In this document: in pieces, positions 1 through 7,571 of the stretch | Layout of the letters: each line of letters starts with the position of its first letter | How positions within the stretch are numbered: position 1 is the stretch's first letter | Assembly: GCA_041676705.1 (NCBI GenBank) | Contig: JBAYRL010000004.1 | Span: 183,415-247,414, forward strand | Source of the DNA: Acidimicrobiia bacterium | GTDB lineage: Bacteria; Actinomycetota; Acidimicrobiia; Acidimicrobiales; SKKL01 | Length of the DNA stretch: 64,000 nucleotides | Direction: 5' to 3' | Notes under the pieces: model-generated | Told to the model about the DNA's origin: nothing | The model's database searches: none | Seen by the model: the letters and a program-made list of their open reading frames with translations, nothing else | Translations under genes and position numbers: made by a program

Positions 1-84
1 AGCGACCACGGCCTCGTCTTGAACCCGCTCGTTCAATACCTTCAACAATCTTCGTTCTACGGTGCTTTCCGGCATAAGAACCAT
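1..84 (-). CDS. Unidentified reading frame cut by the left edge (N-terminal part)
   Basis: An open frame starts at an ATG at 84 (or one at 75) and runs off the left edge on the minus strand, giving about 28 visible residues with the stretch MPESTVERRLLKVLNERV. I do not recognise the family. It lies just downstream, in its own reading direction, of the 23-bp tandem repeats at 110-201, an arrangement like the multiple terminal repeats ahead of transposase genes in some insertion sequences. The visible part does not resemble the start of a known IstA, so a transposase is only a guess. A plus-strand frame through the same bases ends at 126 and cannot be excluded. Confidence 0.25.
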   Translation of the reverse strand, partial: MVLMPESTVERRLLKVLNERVQDEAVVA

Positions 85-109
85 GGTGAAACTGTAGCCC
101 GCGCAGCTC

Positions 110-201
110 CTAACCGTACTTTTTGAGCCATCCTAACCGTAAATTTTGAGCGGTTCTATCCGTAAATTTTGAGCGAGGCTAACCGTAAAACATGAAACAG
201 C
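110..201. repeat. Tandem repeat, four units of exactly 23 bp
   Basis: Units start at 110, 133, 156 and 179. The shared core is ctaaccgtaaattttgagc. The first unit has a small change in the A/T run and the fourth has decayed in its second half. There are no spacers, so this is not a CRISPR. Regular short repeats of this kind occur at the ends of IS21-type insertion sequences as transposase-binding sites; that link is inferred from the look of the repeat, as the transposase is not visible. Confidence 0.7.
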
Positions 202-239
202 CATCGAGCCATCGCCCACGCAGCAAGAACTGGTTAGAT

Positions 240-2120
240 CTAGCGGTTAAGGGCGAGCTTGAGTGAACCCGTGGCAGGGCTCCAAGTGCCGCTGAAAGTG
301 CCGCTATTGGCTAGAGCCACAGTATTAGAACTGGTTGACGAGAACTGACCGTTAAAGCTAACCGCACCCCACGGCGCATCGGCCAGGGGTTGAGCATGTC
401 CTGCAAGGCGAACGGTTACCGTTTCGCCATCGGCCAGGGCCAAGGTAATGTTGGCCGACATACGTTTTGGTACGAGTTCGGCCGCTGAATCGCCATAGCC
501 GACCACCTCTTCCGCCTCGGCATTAGCGTCGTCACCACTGTTCTTGGCTTCAACGTCGCCCGATTTAGCTTCGGCATCACCATTCGTTGCGCCATTACCG
601 GGCAGCGTAGGCCACTCGGGTAATTCGAAACGTGCAGTTAGGTTGGCGCTAGTAGCCACCCCTTGCACCACCAGCTGTACCGAACCGCCAACATCAAGGC
701 GAGGCCCGGCGGGAGTGACCCGTAATCCGCTAGCTTCGATCGACCCCCCAAAGCGTTCCACCGGTACGGCAATAACGTTGCCGTTATCGGCAGGTGGTGT
801 GGGCTCGGTGTCTGACTTGTTGGCACCTGAGTTACCATCACTTGGCTGGGTGGCACCGACATTCGGCAGTGCAACCACCCCACCGCGACGCCGATTGGTC
901 TTTGATGATTCAAGCTCTCTAGCATCACCGATATTGGCCTCTTGGCCCGACCCGGCATCGACCTCACCGCCAGAACCGCTGGTACCACTGGCATCATTCG
1001 CCGCAACGCCAGCACCATTGCTTTCGGAAGACGCATTGCCGGTACCAGGCTCTTCGCCCGAGGCATTGTGGTTGGAGCCACCACTGGCAGCGTCGGCCAC
1101 GACCGGGGCTGGGCGGGTAACACGATCGACAATTTGTGGGCCAGCAGTGGGCACAGCCACCGCCACTGCCAAACCAACCCCCAAAGCGGCTTTCGAAAAC
1201 AAAGGAGTGGCAACGGCAGCTGTTGTGGCAGCAGCTCCACTTGCCACGGCACCACTAGTAGCCACGCCCGAGGCAATTGCTCCACTAACTCCGCTGGCCA
1301 TAGTCCCCGCGGCAGCACCGCCTAGGGCTGAACTTCCGGCTGCTGAAACTCCAGCGCCAGCAGCCGCACCTGACGCGGCAGCTCCAGCGGCACCCGCTGC
1401 CCCGGCCGCACCAACAGCACTGGTTCCCCCAACGGCAGAATCAGAGAGCGAATGGGCATGATCGACCAAAGAATCGGCCGACGACTGTGCTTGAATAGCA
1501 GCCGCTGCTTCACGTTCACCACGACGCACCAAACCAACCATGAACACCGGGAAGGCGGCCACGCCGCGCATCATGGCTCGCGCAGCGTTGCGAGCCCGTG
1601 AAACCCTAGCTCTAGCGTTTTGTTCGGTTACGCCTGCTACGGCGGCCACTTCTTCGTATTCGAGACCCTCAACGAAACGCAACATCAGCGCCTCTTGATA
1701 GTTGGGCGGCAGCGAAGCCAACGCTTCGTTCACCCCGGCGTCATCGATATCTAAGCCGAGTTCGTTCTCGACACCTGGTGCCAAATCGACCACATGAGGA
1801 TCGGCCACCACCCGGTCGAACTTATCGGCCTCACGACGGCGACGGTTGCCCTCATCGGCACAGACGTTCTCCATAATGCGATGCAGCCAAGGCCCAACCT
1901 TATAATCGCCGCTAAATTTTGGTAGGCCCCGATAAGCCCTCAAAAAGGTTTCTTGCAACGCATCTTCAGCCGCGCCAGGGTCGTTCAAACGACGCAAAGC
2001 ATGACCATAAAGCGGGGAACGGTAGGAATTCACTAAGTCGGTGAAAGCCGCGTCATCACCATCTTGGGTGAGTTCCACCAATTCACGTTCGCTAAGGCGG
2101 CTGTAATCAATTATTGCCAT
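240..2120 (-). CDS. ECF-type RNA polymerase sigma factor with long C-terminal extension and probable membrane anchor
   Basis: The first ~185 of 626 residues form an ECF sigma factor: region 2 at about 24-95, with the core-binding and -10 recognition segment EDALQETFLRAYRGL, and region 4 at about 130-183, with SLPPNYQEALMLRFVEGL and an HTH. An Ala/Gly/Ser-rich stretch (about 230-325) follows, ending in a hydrophobic segment near 305-328 (KAALGVGLAVAVAVPTAG). Then comes a Ser/Gly/Asp-rich linker and a C-terminal region that looks like beta structure (about 455-626). Most ECF factors are about 200 residues and pair with a separate anti-sigma factor; none is adjacent here. The extension may tether the sigma factor or sense a signal outside the membrane, which is inference. 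The ATG at 2118-2120 fits region 2 spacing. Confidence 0.85.
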   Translation of the reverse strand: MAIIDYSRLSERELVELTQDGDDAAFTDLVNSYRSPLYGHALRRLNDPGAAEDALQETFLRAYRGLPKFSGDYKVGPWLHRIMENVCADEGNRRRREADKFDRVVADPHVVDLAPGVENELGLDIDDAGVNEALASLPPNYQEALMLRFVEGLEYEEVAAVAGVTEQNARARVSRARNAARAMMRGVAAFPVFMVGLVRRGEREAAAAIQAQSSADSLVDHAHSLSDSAVGGTSAVGAAGAAGAAGAAASGAAAGAGVSAAGSSALGGAAAGTMASGVSGAIASGVATSGAVASGAAATTAAVATPLFSKAALGVGLAVAVAVPTAGPQIVDRVTRPAPVVADAASGGSNHNASGEEPGTGNASSESNGAGVAANDASGTSGSGGEVDAGSGQEANIGDARELESSKTNRRRGGVVALPNVGATQPSDGNSGANKSDTEPTPPADNGNVIAVPVERFGGSIEASGLRVTPAGPRLDVGGSVQLVVQGVATSANLTARFELPEWPTLPGNGATNGDAEAKSGDVEAKNSGDDANAEAEEVVGYGDSAAELVPKRMSANITLALADGETVTVRLAGHAQPLADAPWGAVSFNGQFSSTSSNTVALANSGTFSGTWSPATGSLKLALNR

Positions 2121-2161
2121 GAATTAACCCCAGTCCAACCAACACCGCAACGATGTTTGTT

Positions 2162-2175
2162 AGATCGAACGATCT
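2162..2175. promoter_or_regulatory. Perfect 6-bp dyad upstream of the sigma factor gene
   Basis: agatcg-aa-cgatct lies 42-55 bp upstream of the sigma factor start codon. It could be an operator or part of the promoter. Short palindromes occur by chance, so support is weak. Confidence 0.25.
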
Positions 2176-2275
2176 TACCGCGCATCCATAAGGCATGCAC
2201 GTAGCGCCGAGATGGCCGCCTATCGCTCGGCCCAAGGCCTTCACGGACGTGGCTACGCCGAAGCGTTTTGTGTGC

Positions 2276-3565
2276 TTAGCCCGAAGGCTTTGTTAGAACT
2301 TCTCGATACAGCTTTATAAGCAACTGGGCATGGGCCATGGGAAAAAGTGAGGCCACCATGGCTTTGCCTGCAACACCCATTTCTGGTTGTAGCACCGCTT
2401 TGCGTAGCGCTTCGGCCAATGCCGCAACATCGCCGGGGGAAACTAGGAACCCGTTCACCCCGTCTTCCACCACACTTGGGATACCACCCACCGCAGTGGC
2501 CACCACCGTCTTTCCAAGCGCCGCTGCTTCGGCGGCCACCATGCCAAAACCCTCCCGGTAGCTCGGCACCGCTACCACGGTGGCTTGAGTGTAGAGCTGC
2601 GTCAGCTCATCGGCAGGCACTTCACCTAGTAGTTTCAACTCGACTCCGAGCTGGTGTGCCAACGCCGCCAAAGGTTCGTGTTCCGGGCCGCTACCAGCAA
2701 TTTTCACCGCCAGCTTGGCTTGGGCGGCGGCCCGAATCAACACCTCGAAACCTTTTTCGGGCACCAAACGACCCACCCCCAGCACCCAGGCGTCTTGTGG
2801 CGAGCCTGCTGGTATGGCCGGCTCGACGGGTTCTAAAAAGCTTGCCGCCACCAAAGCCGGGCGTAACGGCATAGGCGCGACCCGGGCCTTCACCCCAGTG
2901 GCTTCTTCACACCAAGTGGCCAGCTCATCACTCACAACACAAACGGCATCCACCCGGCGAAACAACCATCTCGCCAACCAGCGCAGCGGACCTTTGGCAA
3001 TGGCGGCATCGGAGCCATGTAAATGCACCACCGCTACCGGCCGAACTCTCGTAACTCTCATCGAATCAAGCTGGTCACCTTCGGGCGGTGGAGCACCCGG
3101 CCTTGAGGTGCCACCACCGCTCCAACGCAAAGAACGCGCTGCGGCCCACGCCACCAAACCGCTGGGGGCCCACCAATGGGCATGGAGTACCTGGGCGGCT
3201 CTCGCTTTTGCTTCCCGTCTGGCGGCTAAGAAAAACGCCAATACGAATATCGGCACCAATAAACCGTGCCAAGTGGCCACCCGCTTGTACATGGCACCGT
3301 CGTAAGCCAAGGTTTCAAAACGGCTGGGGGCGTAGCGAAAACGCACCACTTCTACTCCGCCAATTACCTCACGTTTGGCCAACCCAGGCGCCGATGGGCA
3401 CAACACGGTCACTTCCACACCCTCAGCCACCAAAGCCTGGGCGTGGTTCAACAAGAACGGTTTGTGGGTGTCGCTGGCACTTCGAGGAAAACCGGTAGTA
3501 CACAGCAGCACACGCCGCGGTTCTTCTTGGCCAAGCGAATTCACCGGGCCAACTCTAGTGGCCAC
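2276..3565 (-). CDS. Glycosyltransferase family 4
   Basis: The 429-residue protein has the GT-B layout of GT4 enzymes. The N-terminal acceptor half contains GFPRSASDTHKPFLLNHAQAL and a hydrophobic segment near 110 that may contact the membrane. The C-terminal donor half has VLGVGRLVPEKGFEVLI and the nucleotide-sugar-binding motif YREGFGMVAAEAAALGK, with the paired glutamates typical of retaining GT4 enzymes. It probably transfers a hexose from a nucleotide sugar to a lipid-linked or surface glycan. It reads in the same direction as rmlD, about 70 bp downstream of it, so a shared transcript is possible. The sugar donor and acceptor cannot be read from the sequence. Confidence 0.88.
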   Translation of the reverse strand: MATRVGPVNSLGQEEPRRVLLCTTGFPRSASDTHKPFLLNHAQALVAEGVEVTVLCPSAPGLAKREVIGGVEVVRFRYAPSRFETLAYDGAMYKRVATWHGLLVPIFVLAFFLAARREAKARAAQVLHAHWWAPSGLVAWAAARSLRWSGGGTSRPGAPPPEGDQLDSMRVTRVRPVAVVHLHGSDAAIAKGPLRWLARWLFRRVDAVCVVSDELATWCEEATGVKARVAPMPLRPALVAASFLEPVEPAIPAGSPQDAWVLGVGRLVPEKGFEVLIRAAAQAKLAVKIAGSGPEHEPLAALAHQLGVELKLLGEVPADELTQLYTQATVVAVPSYREGFGMVAAEAAALGKTVVATAVGGIPSVVEDGVNGFLVSPGDVAALAEALRKAVLQPEMGVAGKAMVASLFPMAHAQLLIKLYREVLTKPSG

Positions 3566-3635
3566 GCCGTAGCGGTTGGCGCAGGCCAGCTAACACCGCC
3601 GTGAGGATCGCCACCGAGTCGGTTACGAAGCCGGG

Positions 3636-4586
3636 CTAGTGGTTTGAATCAGTTTGGGGCGTCTCGCTACGCACGTGGGCAATCACTTCAGCAATAGCCT
3701 CATCGAGCGGGCGGGGCACCACCACACCCGAGTTCACATCGGCCAGCCGTGCCAAGCGTTCGGTGGAGAGCACACTATAAGCAGGTCGCGGTGCCGCACG
3801 AGGCGGCACAATTTCATGGGCTCGAATTGGGTTCACCAGATCTGGGTCGTAACCGCCCAGCTCAAGAATTCGGCGCACATATTCGTACCAGCTCATGGCC
3901 TCGCCGTTGGTGACGTGCATGATGCCAGTCACATCTTGTTCCACCAGGCTTCGAATGGTCAGCGCCAAGTCGCGGGCACATGTGGGCGAACCGATCTGAT
4001 CGTCAACGAAATACATTGGTTGACCGGCTTCGGCCATGGCCAGAACCGTTTTCAAAATATTGTGTCCGTAACGCCCAAACACCCACGATGTTCGCACCAC
4101 CAAGGCCGCCAAACCACCAGCTTCTGGACACTTTGGGGAAGGTTCTTTAGAAATAAAAGAATGGGAAATGACCTCGATTTCACCACCTAGTTTGGTGCGG
4201 CCATAAACCGACTGCGGCGAAGGGGCATCGGTCTCTCGATACGGTTCCGTGGCTGCACCGCTAAAAACGTAATCGGTTGAGATTTGTACGAAATGGCTGC
4301 CCACGGTGTCGGCAGCTTCCACCAAATAAGCCACCGCATCACTGTTAACCCGCTCGGTAGCGTTCGGTTCCGCCTCAGCGGTATCAACCTGGGTCCAAGC
4401 GGCGGAGTTAATAACCACCTGCGGGCGAAGGTCGGCCACCACTTTGTGCACTTGGTCGGCCACGGTGATGTCAAGATCGGCGCGGGTTAAACCATGCACT
4501 TGGTAGTGGCCTTCGTTGGCGGTGAAAGCCTCCACTAGCTCGCGGCCCACCTGCCCATCGGCCCCCGTGATCAGCACTCGCATCAA
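3636..4586 (-). CDS. rmlD: dTDP-4-dehydrorhamnose reductase
   Basis: This 316-residue short-chain dehydrogenase makes dTDP-L-rhamnose from dTDP-4-keto-L-rhamnose with NAD(P)H. Evidence is the N-terminal nucleotide-binding GADGQVGREL, the STDYVFSG segment with catalytic Thr/Ser, and YGRTKLGGE with the Tyr-x3-Lys pair. Length is usual for RmlD (about 290-310). It belongs with rmlB (6603-7571) and rmlA (7568-8470), but a secreted CAP protein gene and a toxin-antitoxin insert now lie between them. The final pathway step is therefore present, while the epimerase RmlC is not seen in this window. Confidence 0.93.
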   Translation of the reverse strand: MMRVLITGADGQVGRELVEAFTANEGHYQVHGLTRADLDITVADQVHKVVADLRPQVVINSAAWTQVDTAEAEPNATERVNSDAVAYLVEAADTVGSHFVQISTDYVFSGAATEPYRETDAPSPQSVYGRTKLGGEIEVISHSFISKEPSPKCPEAGGLAALVVRTSWVFGRYGHNILKTVLAMAEAGQPMYFVDDQIGSPTCARDLALTIRSLVEQDVTGIMHVTNGEAMSWYEYVRRILELGGYDPDLVNPIRAHEIVPPRAAPRPAYSVLSTERLARLADVNSGVVVPRPLDEAIAEVIAHVRSETPQTDSNH

Positions 4587-4608
4587 TATACAAACATATC
4601 AATAATGT

Positions 4609-4670
4609 CAATAAAACCTGGCTCTGGAGATAATTGTGTTAACAATTATCTCCAGAGCCAGGTTTTATTG
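4609..4670 (-). terminator. 29-bp perfect inverted repeat with 4-nt loop, probable strong terminator
   Basis: Bases 4609-4637 pair perfectly with 4642-4670 around the loop gtta. The stem has a GC-rich core (cctggctctggag) flanked by an A-run on one side and a T-run on the other, so either strand gives a hairpin followed by U-rich RNA. It lies between the CAP protein stop (4754) and the rmlD start (4586), so it would end CAP transcription before rmlD. A 29-bp perfect stem is far longer than most bacterial terminators. Confidence 0.7.
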
Positions 4671-4753
4671 TTGCTATGCGCTTGCAACCAATTTCGCCAG
4701 ATCCAACGCACCTACCCCCGTAATGAAACTTTGTTTGAACTGGTTATTACGTT

Positions 4754-5671
4754 TTAGCTGGTCTTGGCCACGAATTCCGCTGACTCGGAGAAGTTCACCA
4801 TCACATTGCCACGGCTAAGACCTTGGTTCATCTTTGCAAGCCAATAAGTCTGACCCGCAGCATCCGGCTCGCGATTCATCACGTTGCGATACACCATGGT
4901 TACGAAACCGGCATTGCTAAGCGAACCGTAGCGACCTTGGAATTCAGCCGAATTGACGAAACCACTAGCGATGCCACCTAGCGAGCTACCGCCGTGATAG
5001 ACCGACACCCAATAGGCATGGCCAGAAGCATCGGCTTCTCGTAGGAAGAAGGCCAAGTACAAGCGGCGGATTTGGGCTTGAGCGTTGGCGCTGTCAATCT
5101 TAGGTGCCGAAAGAGCACCAATGGCCGGCTGCGTCGCTGGGGCGCTCGGGCTCTTGGCGAAACGGAACGTTACATAGGTGCGATCACCGGTGTAAACCAC
5201 ACCCACCCCGACCTGGGTGTAATCGCCCACGATATTGGCGTAGTGGCCAGGTGAGTTCACAAAAGCTCGGTGCAAGCCTGCTACGTCCCAACCACGGCCC
5301 ACGTTTTCACCGGCACGCTGCCAGCTAGGTACAGAGCGAGCAGTGTCAGCACTAAGAGTTTTAGTGTGGAAAATGCTGTTGGTCGGTGCCATCACCGCCG
5401 ACCAGGCCCGTGCGTCACGAGTTAGGTTGGCATCGTAGGCCAATCCTGGTTTACCGGCTTTGGCTCGCTCGGCGTTCAGCATGTCGAAAAAGTCGCGCTC
5501 AGCGTTGTCGGTGGTGGCGGGGCGGGGTGCCGCGGCGGCTTCCGCGATGCCTAGACCGAACACCGAAACTGCTAGGGCTACAAATACCGCTAGCAGAACT
5601 TGAGCTTTGCGAACAGAGCGTGGTCGAACTGCCTCAACTTCCTCGATTTTTGGGGCAATTTGACGTTCCAT
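4754..5671 (-). CDS. Secreted CAP/SCP-domain protein with C-terminal DUF4214 repeats
   Basis: The 305-residue protein has a basic N-terminus and a hydrophobic signal or anchor (about 22-45, QVLLAVFVALAVSVFGLGIA). A CAP domain (about 60-172) has the family features NAERAKAGKPGL, WSAVMAPTNSIFH and GENVGRGWDVAGLHRAFVNS. Two DUF4214 units follow (about 200-302), each with the pattern RLYLAFFLREADASGHAYW or VYRNVMNREPDAAGQTYW. Bacterial CAP proteins act outside the cell; DUF4214 is common in surface and matrix proteins, and its function is unsettled. A ggaagg ribosome site sits just upstream of the ATG at 5671. It reads in the same direction as the rhamnose genes but is set off from rmlD by the long hairpin at 4609-4670. 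Confidence 0.85.
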   Translation of the reverse strand: MERQIAPKIEEVEAVRPRSVRKAQVLLAVFVALAVSVFGLGIAEAAAAPRPATTDNAERDFFDMLNAERAKAGKPGLAYDANLTRDARAWSAVMAPTNSIFHTKTLSADTARSVPSWQRAGENVGRGWDVAGLHRAFVNSPGHYANIVGDYTQVGVGVVYTGDRTYVTFRFAKSPSAPATQPAIGALSAPKIDSANAQAQIRRLYLAFFLREADASGHAYWVSVYHGGSSLGGIASGFVNSAEFQGRYGSLSNAGFVTMVYRNVMNREPDAAGQTYWLAKMNQGLSRGNVMVNFSESAEFVAKTS

Positions 5672-5812
5672 GTCAGTTTCCTTCCGTGTGCCCGATACCT
5701 ACGCATCGACACATGTCGGGAGGAAACTTGAGAGATATTTGTCACTCGCAAAGTTATTGAGCCAAAAGCCCTAGCGACCAGCTCTAGGTGCCGCGCTCAC
5801 TTAACTAGGGGT

Positions 5813-5871
5813 TGCCACCACAGCGGGTTGTTACGATACCAGTCGATTGTGGCGGCTAAGGCATCACCAAA
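5813..5871. repeat. Direct repeat copy A: duplicated 3' end of rmlB
   Basis: These 59 bp match 6634-6692 with one difference (A at 5836, G at 6657; a synonymous Tyr codon change on the minus strand). Read on the minus strand, the copy continues in the rmlB frame as FGDALAATIDWYRNNPLWW and then QPLVK and a stop. This is a natural-looking rmlB C-terminus that is now detached from the gene. Confidence 0.95.
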
Positions 5872-6016
5872 CTACAGTGACACGATTGACCAGACGCTGA
5901 GCGATTAAGGCACCCCCACCGGCCAAAAGGAATCCTTCTGACTCTGGCAACGAGAAGAATATCGAAGCAATAGTGAGCTGGAATTCACTAAAAAGATGCT
6001 CGCCAGGCTCGCTCAT
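5864..6016 (-). pseudogene. Truncated AbiEii-type nucleotidyltransferase toxin (N-terminal 50 residues)
   Basis: Translation starts at an ATG (6014-6016) that overlaps the antitoxin stop as ATGA. The 50-residue product contains FQLTIASIFFSLPESEGFLL and AGGGALIAQRLVNR, which I recognise as the N-terminus of the nucleotidyltransferase AbiEii/AbiGii toxin family. Those proteins normally run to about 200 residues or more, with the catalytic aspartates just after this point. Here the frame crosses into repeat copy A after NRVT and stops within a few codons, so the active site is lost. It is almost certainly inactive as a toxin. The family call rests on this short segment plus the XRE partner. Confidence 0.65.
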
Positions 6017-6537
6017 GTCGACAATACTTGATCTATATATCTCGAGACGACTGGTGCCCAAGCGGCCCGCAACGGTGCGGGAAGCACAAGATCGCTCCAA
6101 AGATCCAGCAACAACGCACCGTCAATGTACGTCAATAGGTCGGCTTCGGTACCTTCACGCATCACAATTTCGTACACGCGAGCTCGATCCTGTCTGTCTG
6201 CTAATTGAAACACTCGCGAAGGGCCTGACCAATGCAGATGCCTGGGAAGCTGGACGTCGGTGAATGCTAGAGTCAGTTCCAGTCGCCAGAGCTCGTTAGG
6301 GACCAGAAAAGGTTCACCACGCGGGCCCAGGTGAGTCATGAAATTGACCTGTGCGACAAGATCCAGCTCATGTCCGCTGCTTCGAATAATCCGCTCAGCA
6401 ACTGCAAGAGTCGGTGATGTTACACCTCGTTCATATGCCGACAAGGTTGGTTGCGAGGTTCCGGCACGGCGCGCCAACTCTTGTTGTGACAAGCGACCAT
6501 GACGACGAGCTCGCGCTATAAGGGTATCTCTCATCAT
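6013..6537 (-). CDS. XRE-family HTH antitoxin/regulator of an AbiEii-type system
   Basis: This 174-residue protein has an N-terminal XRE helix-turn-helix (about 10-62) with LSQQELARRAGTSQPTLSAY and GVTSPTLAVAERIIRSSG. A C-terminal part of about 110 residues contains WRLELTLAFTDVQLPRHLHW and a helical end. Proteins of this build pair with AbiEii-like nucleotidyltransferases in Actinobacteria as antitoxin and repressor. Its stop overlaps the toxin start (ATGA), so the two were translationally coupled. A perfect dyad covering a TATAAT box lies just upstream (6543-6557), suggesting self-repression. The gene appears intact although its partner is not, so it may persist as an orphan repressor. Confidence 0.75.
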   Translation of the reverse strand: MMRDTLIARARRHGRLSQQELARRAGTSQPTLSAYERGVTSPTLAVAERIIRSSGHELDLVAQVNFMTHLGPRGEPFLVPNELWRLELTLAFTDVQLPRHLHWSGPSRVFQLADRQDRARVYEIVMREGTEADLLTYIDGALLLDLWSDLVLPAPLRAAWAPVVSRYIDQVLST

Positions 6538-6542
6538 CCAAT

Positions 6543-6557
6543 CTTGATTATATCAAG
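6543..6557 (-). promoter_or_regulatory. Operator dyad overlapping a -10 box, upstream of the XRE gene
   Basis: cttgat-tat-atcaag is a perfect 6-bp-arm dyad beginning 6 bp upstream of the XRE start codon. On the minus strand it contains TATAAT (6552 to 6547), 9 nt from the ATG, so the transcript would have almost no leader. A repressor bound here would block its own promoter, the usual design for XRE antitoxins. No good -35 box is visible. Confidence 0.6.
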
Positions 6558-6602
6558 TTAGATATGTAGGCCCGCAGCGTAGAAGACGAGCCGCGCGTTG
6601 AG

Positions 6603-7571
6603 CTAGCGCTGTTCCTGGGGGTTCACAAGAGGATGCCACCACAGCGGGTTGTTACGGTACCAGTCGATTGTGGCGGCTAAGGCATCACCAAAACTGCGTT
6701 CAGGTGCCCAACCCAAAGCTGCGATTTTGGTGGTATCAACGCAGTAACGCCGATCATGGCCCGGACGATCATCTACGTAGGCCACCATCTCTTCCCCCAC
6801 TCCAAAATGATCAAGCAGCTGGTCGACCAACACCCGATTGGCGATGCCACCGCCAGCACCAACGTTGTAAATTTCGCCGGCCACACCGTCGGTTAAGGCC
6901 AAATAGACGGCCCGAGCGTGATCATCCACATGTAGCCAATCTCGAACGTTCAAACCATCGCCATATAGAGGAATCGGCAATCCTCGAATCAGGTTGGTTA
7001 CAAAGAGTGGTATGGCTTTTTCGGGGTGCTGATAGGGCCCAAAATTGTTGGTGCAACGAGTAACCACCACCGGTAGCCCAAAGGTTTGGAAATAAGAAAG
7101 GGCTATAAGGTCGGAACCCGCTTTGGAAGCCGAATAAGGCGAGCGGGGCTCTAGAGCGTCACTTTCTTTTGAAGCCCCCTCTTCTACCGAACCATAAACT
7201 TCGTCGGTGCCTATGTGCACCACCCGCGCAACACCAGCCCGTCGGGCACTTTCCATCACCACGCTGGTGCCTAAACAATTGGTGCGAGCAAAATCGTGCG
7301 GACCAACAATTGATCGATCAACATGGGTTTCAGCAGCGAAGTGCACCACTGCTTCGCACCCAGCCACCGCCGCCGCCATAGCCTCTTCGTCACAAATATC
7401 GCCTTTGATGAATTGATATCGTGGCGATTGCTCTACAGCTTTCAAATTAGCCAAATTACCGGCATATGTTAAAGCATCATAAACCACTACGTCGTGGTTG
7501 GTATTAGCTATTAACCAGTGCACAAAATTTGCACCAATGAACCCCGCACCCCCGGTCACCAAAATTTTCAT
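6603..7571 (-). CDS. rmlB: dTDP-glucose 4,6-dehydratase
   Basis: This 322-residue extended SDR performs the second step to dTDP-L-rhamnose, converting dTDP-glucose to dTDP-4-keto-6-deoxyglucose with bound NAD. It shows the N-terminal GGAGFIGANFV, the catalytic IGTDEVYGS (Thr-Asp-Glu) and YSASKAGSD (Tyr-x3-Lys), and TRCTNNFGPYQHPEK. Its start overlaps the stop of rmlA by 4 bp, so they are co-translated. The last codons are odd: from 6692 down to 6634 the sequence is duplicated at 5813-5871, and beyond it this copy ends HPLVNPQEQR where the detached copy ends QPLVK. The 3' tail may therefore be acquired or replaced sequence. The catalytic core is intact. Confidence 0.95.
   Translation of the reverse strand: MKILVTGGAGFIGANFVHWLIANTNHDVVVYDALTYAGNLANLKAVEQSPRYQFIKGDICDEEAMAAAVAGCEAVVHFAAETHVDRSIVGPHDFARTNCLGTSVVMESARRAGVARVVHIGTDEVYGSVEEGASKESDALEPRSPYSASKAGSDLIALSYFQTFGLPVVVTRCTNNFGPYQHPEKAIPLFVTNLIRGLPIPLYGDGLNVRDWLHVDDHARAVYLALTDGVAGEIYNVGAGGGIANRVLVDQLLDHFGVGEEMVAYVDDRPGHDRRYCVDTTKIAALGWAPERSFGDALAATIDWYRNNPLWWHPLVNPQEQR
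6634..6692. repeat. Direct repeat copy B: within the 3' end of rmlB
   Basis: This is the partner of 5813-5871, 821 bp away in the same orientation with 58 of 59 bases identical. It lies in frame in the current rmlB gene. Confidence 0.95.

Larger units (their letters stand above)
5872..6633. other. 0.76-kb insert carrying a toxin-antitoxin remnant, flanked by 59-bp direct repeats
   Basis: The segment between the two copies of the rmlB 3' end carries only the XRE antitoxin and the truncated toxin. Its boundaries coincide with the repeat ends, and the toxin frame is broken exactly at the left junction. No integrase or transposase is visible. It looks like the leftover of a larger insertion, or of a recombination event that replaced the 3' end of rmlB. 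Confidence 0.6.

Noticed and set aside
110..201. CRISPR array
   Set aside because: The repeats are directly adjacent with no spacers, and there are no cas genes.
544..1461. Long plus-strand open frame rich in Ala and Pro
   Set aside because: It is the mirror of the Ala/Gly-rich part of the sigma factor gene. It has no domain, and low-complexity GC-rich sequence yields such frames by chance.
2347..3604. Several overlapping plus-strand frames opposite the glycosyltransferase
   Set aside because: They conflict with a clear GT4 gene and show no domain.
5702..5718. Dyad cgaca-ca-tgtcg upstream of the CAP protein, considered as part of a c-di-AMP riboswitch
   Set aside because: The arms are only 5 bp and I could not find the conserved riboswitch core.
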